The notes under the pieces: generated by a model
Databases searched by the model: none
What the model saw: the letters and a program-made list of their open reading frames with translations, nothing else
What the model was told of the DNA's origin: nothing
Position numbers and translations under genes: made by a program
Assembly (NCBI GenBank): GCA_022925895.1
Contig: JAKSYS010000050.1
Location: 1-64,000, forward strand
DNA length: 64,000 nt
Origin: Fragilaria crotonensis
Lineage: Eukaryota > Bacillariophyta > Fragilariophyceae > Fragilariales > Fragilariaceae
Direction of reading: 5' to 3'
In this document: piece by piece, positions 34,299 to 46,934 of the stretch
How the letters are laid out: each line of letters begins with the position of its first letter
Numbering within the stretch: the stretch's first letter is position 1

Positions 34299-35889
34299 GG
34301 TGGGGTTGTCTTGTCGGTTGACTGTACTTCGAGATTCTGAGTTCGCATTACTTTTTGTGGTAATGAACGAGTCGAAGCGTTTCTAATTCATGAAGGAATA
34401 GATATCATTCAAGCGAACGCAATTTTTATATAGTTCGTCACCTCGCTCCACACCGATGTGTCCCTTTGAACACGTATGTGATTATTGCGTATGTACTCGT
34501 CCACATCTACCACATATATACGCAATATCACATATGAATATGCATGCAGCCCCAGATATGCATAGATAATACGAGGTACAGCCACTGTATTACTACAGGA
34601 TGCCAAATACCGGAGTATTCGATTACAGCTCACTCAGATGATACATAGAACGTGTTGTCCCCTGAGATTATGCTTGGAGTGTGACGAGCGCACCATGCAC
34701 ACGGCCAATCGCGATCCTGTATGAAGGTGACGTCATGACGAAGGGTCATCTGGTCGTCTGTAATACAGCATAAGCATACAGTCTACTGGAGTACAATGTA
34801 CATGTACCTGGTACTTTTTGATACAGTCTACAGTCTACTATCTCTTCTACTCCGAGTACATCTCTAGATAAAAGGATGTGGGTCACGAGTCAAGAGGTAC
34901 AACGTACATGTACGAGTACAAGTATGACAAACACGTACATGTACATAACAATCGAACCTACAACACCTCGAATGACAGCAAATGAGGATGCTATAAATCC
35001 GCCCTCTGGAGCAGCAAGTGGGGCAGATCCCATTGACTCTCCAGCACATCATTGCCAGTTGCTCTCACACAGCCATGAGGCAGTAGTGGCTGCAGTTGCT
35101 GAGAAATTTTGACAAAAGCGAGATGCCTTGAATCAAAGCCTCCTTGGTGCTTACTATCACCAAAGATGCCACATGCAACACCATCAACCCCAGTGCTTTC
35201 TTCATTGCTTGAGGCAAATGTAATTAACAATTCTTGGCAAATGTGCTTTCATCTGAAGTAAGCAATGTGAGGAAGAAGGAGTTGTGTGAACTCAAGGGAT
35301 GGTGTAACACAATGAGGATGCTTGCTGTGAGGCTCTCAATGCCATCCATCTCATCTTGCACCATCAAGTCATAGCAGTGCAGTTAGCTTGCAAACTAAGG
35401 CAGAGAAGGTGCAACAGATCAACAGCCTTCATCCAGTCTGTAGTCTGGACTCTGGAAACTTGCTAGTATCCTGATTAACCCTTATTTGTTCAACTTTGAA
35501 AAAGACAAGGCAATGTAGTGTCTAGTATATCAATTGTGCCTAGTAATGCTTAAGTTCTTGGCACAATTATCAACAGATTTAGAGGGGAATCACACATTGC
35601 AGAGTATAACAAGAGACTTGCAAGAATTTTCATATGCACAGGGTATGAACTGGTTCAAGGACATCATGACACAACTGCGCTCTTGCCTACTGAAAATCCT
35701 GCAGAGGTGATCAAGCGACTCAAAATACAGTTGCATTAGCAAATGTTGATCAATCAACATCAACATGATAAAACAGCTGACACTTACTCCATTTACTTAA
35801 TAATCATCATTTTCATTCAAAACTCCTTGGAGGCAAATGTCCACATCAGGAATGCAATAAGCAGCACAACTTAAGCATCATGATTTGCA
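34299..35889. other. Gene-free DNA: GTAC-rich spacer, then AT-rich element-like DNA
   Basis: 34299-34960 is spacer with dense GTAC and TACATGTAC words (34790-34940). From about 34980 to 35880 the DNA is AT-rich, has no open frame of note, and looks unlike the neighbouring genes. It may be the 5' untranslated part of the LINE or an older element into which the LINE inserted. No homology could be named. Confidence 0.45.
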
Positions 35890-36039
35890 ATGTCGTCAAC
35901 GACTGAACCTGGCTTGTCCGATTCAGGAGCCACTTTAAGCAAGTCCATCATCTCACACCATCTTATGTACCAGGTATTTCTTGAATTCACCATGGTCGTT
36001 GCTTTTGATTCATCATTGCTGGTGTTGAGTTGGATTGAT

Positions 36040-38037
36040 AAATCTGAATGTCCCGGTGAACGATGGTACTTTGAGACTCACATTACGCTGGAATCCAAAA
36101 GGTGAATTTAGCAAATACAACGAGAACTCAACTCTGTGGTTGACAGAGGCACATGCTATGTTACGCAATCTTTTCCCAGACGACGAATGTACCTTCTTCA
36201 GATGTGAGAGTGTCGATCTTCAGGTTTTTTCGCCGGTGTCCAAACTTTCACCATGAGAATAACGTGAATTTCTTTCACCACCAATTACAACTTTCTTGCC
36301 ATCTTCTTCCAAAATAATAATTGGAACTCTACCACGAGCAGCAGCAAGATCGTTACAGCCGGATACATTCTCTTCAAAGCGGCACGTACCACTCATCAGA
36401 CATTTTTGCAGAGTCTACGCCAACTGCTACCGAAAGAGACACCGTGTTTTGACATACTTCTGTTCCATAGAACCCATTCGGAAGAAAGATCAACCATCTT
36501 TTTTCAGCCAGTGCGGAGAAAACCACGTATCACCACTTACTCAGGCTCTATCAGCTCTCTTGACAGGCCATAATTCCCCTTTGTTTCTGGCCCGCCTCGC
36601 TCTTGCCAATCTGACGTCGGCACAAGTCAGCAACTATTTTGAAATGCAAGATATGTATGCCAAATCTCAAAGTCGCTGCCGTTATTACCTACACTGATTA
36701 ATCTCGACATAATATGTAAAGAAATCTTCGATGATGGTTCAATTATTGAAAGATCTATAGGGCATGGGCAACAACAGTCATCAGGCACAAAGAAGATCCC
36801 AGAGCATGCTGTGAGGTGGTGAACGGTGGTTTGGATCAAAAAGCATATTTACTTGTTCTGGCTCCATACGTTGACATCGCCAAGGAACATCTTAGACAGT
36901 ATCGGCTTCGTATCAATCCAATCGGACGTCGAGAGACGCGCTTTAGGGACATTTTGCCAGGTCTCCCATCAGTCATTCATATTGATCAGTCCACCCAACA
37001 AAACTTGGATTTGCTAGAGTCATTGTCTTCCAAAGATATCTGGATCATAGCACCGGCATCAGTCTGAGGATTAACATCAAATGACAATACCAAGTCTAGT
37101 TCTATGACCCGCGGTGTCAAACAGTCAGATTCATCCCACAGCAGCACAACGCCCCGAGGTCAAACCTATGGATCCACCGGACCAAAGCCATCAACCAGTA
37201 GTATTGATAATGATGTTTACATATGGATCAAGACGATCATATGGCATTTACACAATCAGCCACACAGTCAGTTGGCACACCTTCCATTCTGTCCTCTGCA
37301 ACATCACGCCGACTCCACGAGCTCGAGGCATTACTCCGCAGGCAACAACAGGAAACGTCATCGGAAAGTACAGCAGTTTCAACACAAACTGCCTCTCAAC
37401 TCTCAACTCGCTCGCCCACATTGAATCAAAACTGGGATGCCTTGACAATATGGACAGCCTCCTCAACAACAACAGAGTAAAGCTAGCTCTCACCATGAAA
37501 CAACAACAGGACTCTCACGTTCAAATTGTCGAACTCAACATCTGAGTATCTGAACTCATGGAAGTAATTGATCGGATGGCTACACGAATAGAATCCTTCA
37601 ATAATACGCTGTTCTCAGGAGACAACACCGATTGCAATTACGGACACAAGGACCTTTCACGCACAGCACACACTACCCCTGAAAGCAGCCGAAGACGGAC
37701 ATTAGATGAAATGAAGACAGCCTCGGAATCCAATACAAGTACTACCAACACACACGTAGGCCCAGTATCAGAATCCCAACAGGAGGGCCAAATCAACGCA
37801 TCGCCGTCAAAGAAGAAATATCGATCTCTTCAGGACGACATGGAGGAGATGTCTCTCGGCTCGGACGTCTCAATGTCAACAGGTAGTACCGATACGCCCA
37901 TGAAGCACCGCATCAGGGAGTTTTTGCTTCCGGATTCATCTTCGCTGGACGACTCAGACGAGTTTCCATCACAAACGCCCGATCTGGACACTCAATACAA
38001 TCTACAAAGTGATCCAGAGGGAGGTGGTCCAAAATGA
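36040..38037 (+). pseudogene. LINE ORF1 remains
   Basis: Several open pieces in different frames, including 36816-37067 (YRLRINPIGRRETRFRDILP), 37114-37545 (Gln-rich, coiled-coil-like, LHELEALLRRQQQ in one frame) and 37558-38037 (Ser/Asp-rich with MEEMSLGSDVSMSTGSTD). In other LINEs ORF1 binds element RNA; no CCHC motif was seen here. Broken at many places. Confidence 0.6.
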
Positions 38038-38842
38038 CAACGTCTACTGGACCTAATCTTCAACAAAGGGCAGCAGATACAGTCGAACCCAGCAACCACG
38101 ACTGTACTGCTCAATCAGTATTTACAGCTTACACAATTCCTCGTTGCAGAAGAGTCATGTCAAGGGGAACCGACAGACACCCACCAACTATTCCCTCTCA
38201 GGTTTAACTCTTTCAAACCACACGTCCAGCAGGTCAACTCATCTTGCGCAAGTCAAGCGACCAGCAGGCAGAAGTGACTTATGGAGACTCCATCATCCAC
38301 TCAGCTCCAGGAACACCAACGCGCTTTACGTTCCAAAATGTCAAAGGCTTATCGTTCAATCAATTGGGCGGCGACAATTACAATTATTATCTCTCATCCA
38401 GCATGCTTTCTTTCTTGATCGACGTTTTGGAATGCTGGCAGAAACTAACTCCAGCTAGCAGCATACACATGTACAAGCAAAATTCAAGCATTGCATTCGA
38501 CGCCTACCAAAAATGGAAAAGTCACATTAGGGTATCCAACTCAACACGTGGACCCCCTTGGCGAGCGAGAAACATTTCATGCCGGCAGTTCACTCCGAGT
38601 GGTTCATAGATCTCTGACAACCAAAGTATTCGGTCAAATGATCACCAATTCCACAGGATTAGGCAGATGGTGAGGATTCACCCTCATTAAAAAGGCCAAA
38701 CAAAACTCAGTATCATAACGGGATACCGCACGTGTCTAGATTCAATAGCTACCTTGCCGTTAGGGGGCACTTTTCATCGTGAAGAATACACTCATACTTC
38801 AAGGATCAGTGACTCAACCTGCCGCAACCACGGAAACAATTC

Positions 38843-39160
38843 TTGCTAGATCTCACCCGGACCATCAGGGACCTCCAGGACCAAGGACACAATATTCTAC
38901 TAATGCTAGATGCAAATTCCGCTCTGGATTCCGACGACCACCTTCGTGAATTCCTCGGCAATCTCAACCTACATGATGCGCATGTCAACAATCCTGCGCC
39001 ATCCACATATATCAGATCGTCAGCGAGAAGGATTGATTACATCTTCGGATGCTCAAGAATCCTGCCGGCCATCAGCCGACAGGGGATACCATCATACTTC
39101 GAAGGATCATGATTGGATCACAGGTCTCTGTGTGTTGATCTAAATTTATCTCAGCTGCTG
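38843..39160 (+). pseudogene. LINE APE-type endonuclease remnant
   Basis: The C-terminal half of an apurinic-type endonuclease domain. The MLDANSAL motif (catalytic D-x-N) lies near 38905-38930, RRIDYIFG near 39030-39050, and a final Ser-Asp-His-like stretch (GSxLDHRS) near 39110-39130 in a disturbed frame. It sits upstream of the RT, as in APE-type LINEs. Confidence 0.65.
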
Positions 39161-40189
39161 GGAGACGACGAGACCAATCCAACGGTTATACCTGCGTCGC
39201 CACAGAGATGACTAATTAGCGGAAATCCGAAATTGGTGGAACTGTACGTGGAAACCAAGCGAGTGTACTACTAAATCACAAGATTAAAGAACGGATCGAT
39301 AATCTGTTTGATACTCATAAAAATCTTTCGAGAAGCCAGGTTAGACGCATATTGACAGCATGGGACAACAATCAAGGCAGAGCCATGAAAGCAGCAGAGA
39401 CTTCTCTGGCTATGAGACCGAAACAACAAATGCAGTCTCCGCTGCTGCAAAACGCGGGGGTGATACTCAGGTATTGGAAATTGTGTTTGAGGGAATTGAT
39501 TCACTCAGAGGATTACTCCACAACCTTCACTCAATGGGAGAGACAAATACAGACGTTCAATCCAAACTTTCAGTTGCCAAACAGATCCACCCCGATGGAT
39601 ATTTAAGAAGTATGTATTCAGTTAAATAAAGCAACCAAACTGCTACGGAAGATACAAAAGAACGCAACTATGAGTAGGGCCAGTCACAAAAACGTGCAAA
39701 AATTGTCTCACGCACAATTCAAGGAGAAGCGTGCAAGGGCCTTTATGGCAAACTTCGCCAGATATTCAAACCCTCTGACTATTCCAGCTTATCACAGATT
39801 CAAGTTCCTCGACCCTCCTTGCAAGTTCATCCGACGTGCGGAACCTGGGCAAGTTCACAGCGCACTAAGAAAGGAGGATTTCGAACAACTGCCTGGTATG
39901 GGATACCATTATCACAAGAGAGGATATCGAAGCTCATCTCCTGACCTTCAATCACGAAGCGTTTCGAGCCGCGGCTGATTCTCCTTGCGGCATCGGGGTG
40001 ATCCATGACGCCTTAACTTTCGTTTCCAGTCTTTCCGATGACGCTGAACAATGCCTCCACGTAGTACCAGAGTCATGAGTTGAGATAGCACTGTACTTCG
40101 CAAATTCTTGGCATCGTTTACTATTCCAAATTCTATGCTGGACAATCCACCCATTAGCCTGGAGATATCAACCACCGACATTATAAAGG

Positions 40190-41780
40190 CATTAGATCTT
40201 GGAGGAGACTACCACAACATTGCCCTCAGGAAGACACCTCGGTCACTATAAGGCACTGATTCGGACCCCGAATTATTGGAATGTTTTCGAAAATTTCTCA
40301 CAATCACAATATCCAGCAGAGGGATTGCACCGCCTCGATGGTGCAAGGCTGTCAACATCATGATAGAAAAAGATGCAGGTTGACCAAAAATCAACAGACT
40401 TTGGATCATTCATCTCTTTGAGGCGGATTACAACTTATTTATAAAGATCATGTGGGGATCACGCCTGGTGAGACGTTCGGTCCAACTTAACTTATTGAAT
40501 GACAGTCAACATGGATCAGTCCGTGGTAGGACCACGATGGATCCAGTGATGTCAAATCAACGGACAACTGACCTATGCTGAGTACTAAAGGTAAACTATG
40601 CTCCTTTTGATAGTGATGCATAGGCATGTTTTGATCAGATTATTGGGGCACTTGGCATGATGGCAGCTAGTAGATGCGGAATGCCTGTGGAAGCAGTTCG
40701 AACTCACGCCAAGGCTCTGGAACTCATGCAATACATGGTAAAAACCATCTACGGGGTATCTGCAGACTCCTACAGCGGCACGGCGCTGGAACCTCTCTTT
40801 GGAACGGGTCAAGGAAGCAGGGCATTTCCCGTGGTCAGGCTGTCACTGGTCTTTATCCTGCTCAATACACTCGAACCAGTGGTACCCGAGAGAATTAGTT
40901 TCAAATCAGCTGATGGCACCATCCAACACCACAGATTGGTAGATGCATTTGTTGACAACGCAGCCATTGGCTGATGGACACTGGAGAGCTACTATTGTTA
41001 CCAGAATTAGTAGCAGCATTCAGCGGCACAAATATGGGAACAATTGTTACATTTCTCTGGGGGTGCATTGCATCTATCAAAGTGTTCTTGGTACATTACT
41101 ATGTTCTGGGACTGGAAGCAAGGTTGACCTTTTCTCAGGGAAATAGAGGAAGATGATCCAACCATTAAGTTTTATCAAGGGTTCAAACATCCCCGTACAC
41201 CTGTTACAATTCGTCATCACTCCCTCGACACAGCATCATGCATTTTGGGAGTTTATCAATCTCCCCTGGGAGGATTCTTGGATCACATCAGAATGCTGAA
41301 ACAGAAAGCAGATACATACTATGCTGCTGGTTATATTCGATCTCCGCAGTTAACTCCTGCAGACGTGAGAGTTTTTCATCGCTCCATCTACTCTCCAGCA
41401 ATGCTGTTCTCACTACTGGCGGTAGCTACAGACAAGGAAGAATTTAACAAAGTACAGGCTAAGGTCATTCCAGTGATGACGCAGAGACTTGGATTTTTGA
41501 TCAAACTTTGCACGGCTCTTCGGTTCGGTCCAGTCTCCATGGGCGGTCTCAATCTCTTAGATCTACGTACGGAATGCGGCATTGCAATGATGATAAAGTA
41601 TTTCTGTCACGAAGTCTATGACAATACTAAACAAGTCGGACAATTACTCCTTCTTCAACCCCAGGCATTTCAAATGGAATCAGGGCTACCTAAATCCCTT
41701 CTCGAGGAACCACAAAACAACAAACATTCCGTATCTTACCCCGACATGGGTATTGTCGATGCAACAATTTATGTCTAATC
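40190..41780 (+). pseudogene. LINE reverse transcriptase remnant
   Basis: RT blocks in order: NDSQHGSVRGRTTMDP (about 40500-40545), CFDQIIGALGMMAASRCGMP (40628-40690), SGTALEPLFGTGQGS (40770-40825) and HRLVDAFVDNAAIG (40932-40974), where the usual second catalytic Asp reads Asn. RT thumb-like sequence continues at 41245-41780 with PVSMGGLNLLDLRTECGIAM. Stops and shifts separate these, so it is inactive. Confidence 0.75.
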
Positions 41781-42279
41781 ACAACATCAGCATAAGGTTG
41801 ACCGACAATTTCCATATCACACTTCAAAACCCAAAGGGCCAGTTTATCATGGATCTTGAACGTGTGAAAGGATATACACCTAGTCAGCAGAGGGATATGA
41901 ACCTCGTTCGAATACACTTACAAGTGTTGACCTTAGCTGACTTAGTTGATTCGACAGAGTCCACAAAAATAGCAACATGGGCCTGGGAAGGCCATCGACC
42001 ACCAAACTTCTGCAACAACAAGTCATGGCCATGGCAATTGCACCTCTCCATCGCACAACGACGATTATGGAAGCGCTTCATCTCGTCTCATTATCTACGG
42101 TACGACAGATATTGGAGGAACCCCCAAGACCATCACTATTGGAATTGAAAGCGACCATGACAACAGTGACGGAGATCGGAGATAGCTCATCCAGGCAATT
42201 AAACTGTTTCCAAGAAGATCACGCCGGCGTCTCCTCATGCACTACACCAGACCGATGATATTGATTTCACAGCGGTGGG

Positions 42280-43925
42280 AAGAGTGCTAAAAGAAACAGA
42301 CACTGACAATTGCCTCCGACGGAGGATTAAAGGATCAAAAGGGTACATTCGGCTGGTTAATTAGTACAACGACTAATAAGGTTCCGGCCGAAGGTGCCGG
42401 ACCAGTGGATGCTCCCTTTGATACCGCAGATTCCACTCGATGTGAAATTGGAGGATATTCCGCATCCCTGCTGCTCTTTCTATCGGTTCCTCACTCACTG
42501 TGGGGAAATCGCCAGCATCGTTGCAACTTCCGGTGGCTGGGTTACTGATAGCAAATGAGCGATTAAAATGTTTCTCAGCTGTCTGACAGAACCCATCAGA
42601 AAGGAAGACAACCGAGAAACGCGGATTGTATGGGCATTTTTAAGTCCGAAACATCATCCATGAGAAGACGGTTCAATCCGATTTGGGTCAAAGGCCATTG
42701 AAAGGAACTCAAATCCAGGACTCCGAATAAGACATCCCTAGTAGTACGGCAGTCATTAGAACATACTGATCATACACCAGAGGCCAGGGTTTTGATCTCC
42801 ATTAACGGAATTTGACTGGGTAAGTCAAGAGGAACAGTGCTTGCGATAGTATCATATTAAACGGATATCATCTCCGCCAGTATATTCAATCAAGACAGAA
42901 GTGGTCGGATAACATCTGCTGGGACTGCATAGATGTGGACGTCTTCAAAAGATTCTACCGAAAGCTGCCATCCAGGGAGGAGCAGTTCGCCAAACGAAGT
43001 TTATTTTTGATCAATGGCACACCGGCATCAAGCGTCAAGGGGTCGCTCAGGTAAAAGACCCAAATCTAGACAAATGTCCATGCTGCCAAACGCAAAGGGA
43101 AACAACTGCTCACGTTCTCCAATGCAAAAATAATCCGGCTCGAGATCATGTATTAAAGGATTTTGCAGGAGAATGACTCCTCCCGAATACCATCAGCATC
43201 CGGTCTTTACTACTCTGAAAGACGGCATTACAGCGTGGCTCGAAGGTAATACCTACGACCCAGATATCAAGGAGTTTCCCATAAAAATGCAATCCCAAAG
43301 TACAAAGGCACTCAAGGAACAACACCAAATTGGATAATGATCAATGCAATAAAAGGATATCTGAGTGTGGAGTGGAGAATTTTACTTAAGATCAGTCCGT
43401 ACGGTTCAGGAAACGATCCACCACCGGGTTCTGGGGCCAACATACTTATTACTGTACTAAAACACATATTTCGGCTTACACAACAACTATGGAAGAGCCG
43501 GAATGAAGTACTACATTGATCCAACGAGGCAGACCTCATGGCCATTCAAGATTCAGAGCAGCAAGCAACAATCAGAGAGATACATGAACATCCAGAACAA
43601 TTACAAGCAGGAGATCGTCATTATTGTGACCGACCTCTCGAATCTATACTCAAGAAAAGCACGGCTACTCGACGCCGATGGCTGCGGTACACGACTATGT
43701 CAAGAGCACATTGTTTAAAAGATGGGAAACGACAACTACTGATGACAAATTGCTTCCGACCGCAACCTACTTCAGTCACACAAGAGTCGGCAACTAGTAA
43801 ACTTTGGGCATTAGGGTTAGGAGTAGATAACCGTTGCCAACCTGTAATATGGTATGGCCATGGTGGGGTACACACTTCAGTCTTGAACAAAGCAAGATTG
43901 AGGATGATGGTGACAACCCGATAAT
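42280..43925 (+). pseudogene. LINE RNase H and C-terminal zinc-knuckle remnant
   Basis: The RNase H start (TIASDGG) is at about 42308, with a TRCEIGGYSASLLLF block at about 42438. A CX2C...H...C knuckle (CPCCQTQRETTAHVLQC) is near 43078-43130. The tail at 43538-43924 ends YGHGGVHTSVLNKARLRMMV. An RNase H after the RT narrows the element to LINE groups that keep their own RNase H. Confidence 0.6.
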
Positions 43926-44891
43926 TAGTTTGGATTATTATAATAATCCATCACCTCTAGCTAGTACCCAAGAATTGATCAACTGAGCCTGGACAGAGAG
44001 TCCTTCTCATCCTTCAAGACTGATACCATGCAGTAGGCATTAAAAGTGCTTCTTTGTGTTTGATGGTGATGATTCATCTGTGCTTCTGGCTGCATACTAG
44101 TGTTGCTCCACTCTGATGATAAGCATGCTGAGAAATCTTGTTGCAAAGAGCGATCGCATTTGATGAGCTTGGTTGGTTACACTGGAGGGAGAGAACTGGA
44201 ATCAGCAGCACATGGAGGATTGTTGCACTGCTGATTGAGATCTCTTCATCAAGAATTATTTGGCCATCACTGCAAGCAAGCAGTAACATAAAGGCAAATG
44301 TTGTGCTGAAGATCCTTCATCTGGGTGATTTCCCAAGCTTTCATTTTCTAATTTGTCAAGCCCGGGTTCGAATGCACAGAGGAATTCTTGCAGACTCGAC
44401 AAGAAAGCAACTGTGTTACAAGGATAATGATGCTTCACTGAAGACTGGGCACAATCCCTGTCAATGAGTGGCGGTACTTGAACTGCTCTCTTATATAGAC
44501 TTGGACCAAGGCCATGTGGCGAGTATCGAGTACCAGTACTAGTACTAGTTACTAAGTACTCGAAAACTATAGTTATATACAGTACAGTATTTTACCCGTA
44601 TGAGTCCACGGTACAGTCTACGGGTAGTAGGAGTGTGATATATTTTGAACTTCAGTGCTACTACAGTAAGTATTTGTACAGTTGGTCAAGTTCGAATCAC
44701 GCAAAACCAAAAACGCGAACAGGGACGACGACGCTTCATCGGCATGAGACTAGTTCCACGTAGGAAGTATACTGAGGTGAACGATGTAGAGCAAGCATCG
44801 ATAACGATTTAAGAAGCGAACAGCGGGTCGAACACCCTTATGTCGTCGTTGGAGCAAACGATGTCTGATCAATTACAACAAGGAATAAAAC
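43926..44891. other. 3' flank of the LINE and spacer before the heat-shock-factor gene
   Basis: 43926-44480 is AT-rich and resembles the DNA left of the LINE. It may be the LINE 3' part or the older host element. 44520-44680 is GTAC-rich spacer. No gene is supported. Confidence 0.45.
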
Positions 44892-46060
44892 ATGAGGAGG
44901 GAAGCTCAAGTTCCCGGTGAGGAGGAGGAAGACGACGACGACGACGAAGAAGAAGACGAGGAAGATGATGACGACGACGATGGGGATAACCAAAAGCATA
45001 ACGATCAAAGCGATGACAATGACAATGACGATGACGACGACGAAGAAGAAGATGAAGAAGATGACGATGACAACCTGAACCACTTGGCGCATGGTTCACC
45101 AGACAACCAAGGACCTCCTCCGCCGCACCCATACTATGCCTATCCCTTTCCGTATCCGATGCCCCCTCCACCCTACGTCGCACCGCCACCGGCGGACTAT
45201 TTGCTGACGGGTCCTCAGAACCCTCATTCGTACACTGACGCTGCCGCCATGGCTGATCCAGCTCCGGACACGAGACGCAACCGAGGAGGAGTGACAGAGC
45301 CTTCCTGATAAATTGCATCGAATGCTGAACGCAGTCGAACGAGAAGGACTATCGGATGTGGTGTCATTTTTTTCTCACGGACGTGCCTTTGCTATTCATA
45401 AAACGAGGCGCTTTGTGTCCGAGATAATGCCACGCTTCTTTCGACAATCCAGGCTGACATCATTCCAGCGACAACTCAATTTATACGGTTTCAGACGAAT
45501 AAGTCAAGGTCCTGATAATGGGGGTTATTATCATGAGCTGTTCCTGAAGGGAAGAATGGGTCTTTGCGTCAACATGAAACGTGTTAAAGTGAAAGGCCAA
45601 CACAAACTCAAGCGAGATCCAGACACAGAACGTGAGTTGTTATTTCTGCTTGATACCACCCATAAGATGACTTTGAACGCTCACTTTTGCTTTGGTGCAT
45701 CTTGTAGCGAACTTCTACGCAATGCGACCCATCAGTGGCACGTCACCAGCGCCGATATCGCCGAGTGCAATTGCGACGAGTGCCTACTACCCCCCGCCGT
45801 ATTTTCCACCACCTAGCTATCCGCCGTACACGGCTGCTCAAAACGGAACCGTTCACTACCCGCCCTATCCCTACTATAATCCATATGCGTCATGGGGGTA
45901 TCCGCCGCTCCAAGCGCATTCCCCACAAGGCGGCATCCATGATGATCCGCACTCGCCCGGATCTCCCATGGAAGATCCGTTATCACCCATTCAGCACCAC
46001 CACGACCCGGAGTCGCCGGACTCCTCACGGCACGACGAAGGGCTTACCGAGTCGTTGTAG
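44892..46060 (+). CDS. Heat-shock-factor (HSF) DNA-binding protein (frame break before the DBD)
   Basis: HSF-type transcription factor, a large family in diatoms. Three parts are seen. First, an N-terminal frame (44892-45308) with Asp/Glu runs and a Pro/Tyr-rich stretch, stopping at TEPS. Second, the HSF DNA-binding domain from about 45304 to 45631 (PDKLHRML, SFFSHGRAFAIHK, FFRQSRLTSFQRQLNLYGFRRI, YYHELFLKGRMGL). Third, a tail at 45708-46060 after a 76-nt intron (45632-45707, GTGAGT donor, TTGTAG acceptor) that joins DPDTE to PNFYAMRP, the sequence expected after an HSF domain. The tail is Pro/Tyr-rich. The first and second parts are in different frames. Two missing bases near 45300 would explain this, since FPDKLHR is expected. 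The first in-frame ATG of the DBD frame (45322) would cut into helix 1. Confidence 0.78.
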
Positions 46061-46447
46061 GTTGTACTGGAGTACTCCAGTAGGCTGCTATCATTTACTC
46101 CGGGGTAATAGAGATAGATTCATAATTGAAAAACATTAGAACGAACGAGTGTCCCTATTGATGAGAAGTGCTGTACTATGCATAGGCTGAACGAGTGAGG
46201 CCTTCTGCACAGCAAGTCCTCGATTAAATGTGTACTACCTCGTACAATATACTCCGGTACTGTGCTACTCCAGTACATGCTACCGAAGTACTGCGACCAC
46301 GACATTTTTCTGTTTGTCTCTGTTCATCACACACCATTTGCTTATCATCGATTACATTCCGTCGGATGTCGACGACAGCAATCTCCCACTGCTGAACATT
46401 CGAACGAAAGGTTCACTGTTTACACGTCGATTTCCTAGGCTGCCTAT
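46061..46447. other. Spacer between HSF and DAD1
   Basis: About 390 bp with several GTACT/CCAGTACT words (46060-46090, 46245-46290). No gene is supported. Confidence 0.5.
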
Positions 46448-46934
46448 ATGAGTGAGGATATCCTACAAGAACAAAGGCGCGGCGAAGAGCGAGAAAACCC
46501 GTATGACGAAGAACGTCGCATATTGTTGCAGGGGTACGTGATGTCCCAAAAGTTCGTTCCGTCCTATACGTGTTGTGTTTTTTTACCTGTGTGCGGCAGC
46601 GCCGTTGTTGTGAAAACTTTAGATTCGATTCCATAATGCCAGAGACTACGAAAATAATTGACAGGCAGTTCTGCTGAGTACCTTGTTGTTCTCTGAGGCG
46701 GATCTTTTATAATATGACGCAGCCAGGTGTTGAACTCACCCTTTATCTCGTTTCAGAGTTGCGGAATCCTTGACTCGCATCATCGAGAAATTTGCAACTG
46801 TCAATCAGAACCTGAAAGTCATGGAGGAACGGAACAGTGATATCAAGGCAGTTGGAGATCTATGGAAAGCAGCTACAATAACCTTACAATCATCATCGAC
46901 AGATGTCGCTCTGTTTGGAGACACGAGTCGGTAA
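46448..46934 (+). CDS. DAD1: DASH/Dam1 complex subunit DAD1-like
   Basis: Two exons, 46448-46533 and 46757-46934 (intron 223 nt, GTACGT donor, TTTCAG acceptor, phase 2), give 87 residues. The Dam1/DASH complex couples kinetochores to depolymerising microtubule ends; it is best known in fungi and occurs patchily in other eukaryotes. The protein matches the DAD1 pattern: an acidic start, NPYDEERRILLQ, then AESLTRIIEKFATVNQNLKV, and the VGDLWKAA block that corresponds to the conserved VxxLWxxF of DAD1. Its length suits the family (about 90 residues). Small coiled-coil proteins are easy to misassign, so this rests on the pattern of the R-LL, N-L and V-x-x-LW positions. Confidence 0.68.

Larger units (their letters stand above)
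35890..43925 (+). mobile_element. Decayed non-LTR retrotransposon (LINE) with ORF1, endonuclease, RT, RNase H and zinc knuckle
   Basis: A plus-strand LINE of about 8 kb, riddled with stops and shifts. ORF1 remains span about 35.9-38.0 kb (NVPVNDGTLRLTLRWNPKGEF; YVDIAKEHLRQYRLRINPIG; an Asp/Ser-rich end). An APE-type endonuclease end is seen at 38843-39115 (ILLMLDANSALDSDD, ARRIDYIFG, then SDHR-like sequence). RT spans about 40.2-41.1 kb (PLFGTGQGS; a catalytic FVDD-type motif now reading FVDN). A conserved RT thumb region lies at 41245-41780 and an RNase H segment at about 42.3-42.6 kb (LTIASDGGLK). A zinc motif follows at 43078-43130 (CPCCQTQRETTAHVLQC), then a C-terminal tail to about 43.92 kb. 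It looks old compared with the LTR elements. Ends are approximate. Confidence 0.82.

Noticed and set aside
44360-44380. GGTTCGAAT resembling a tRNA B box
   Set aside because: No matching A box or cloverleaf upstream; no tRNA gene is supported.
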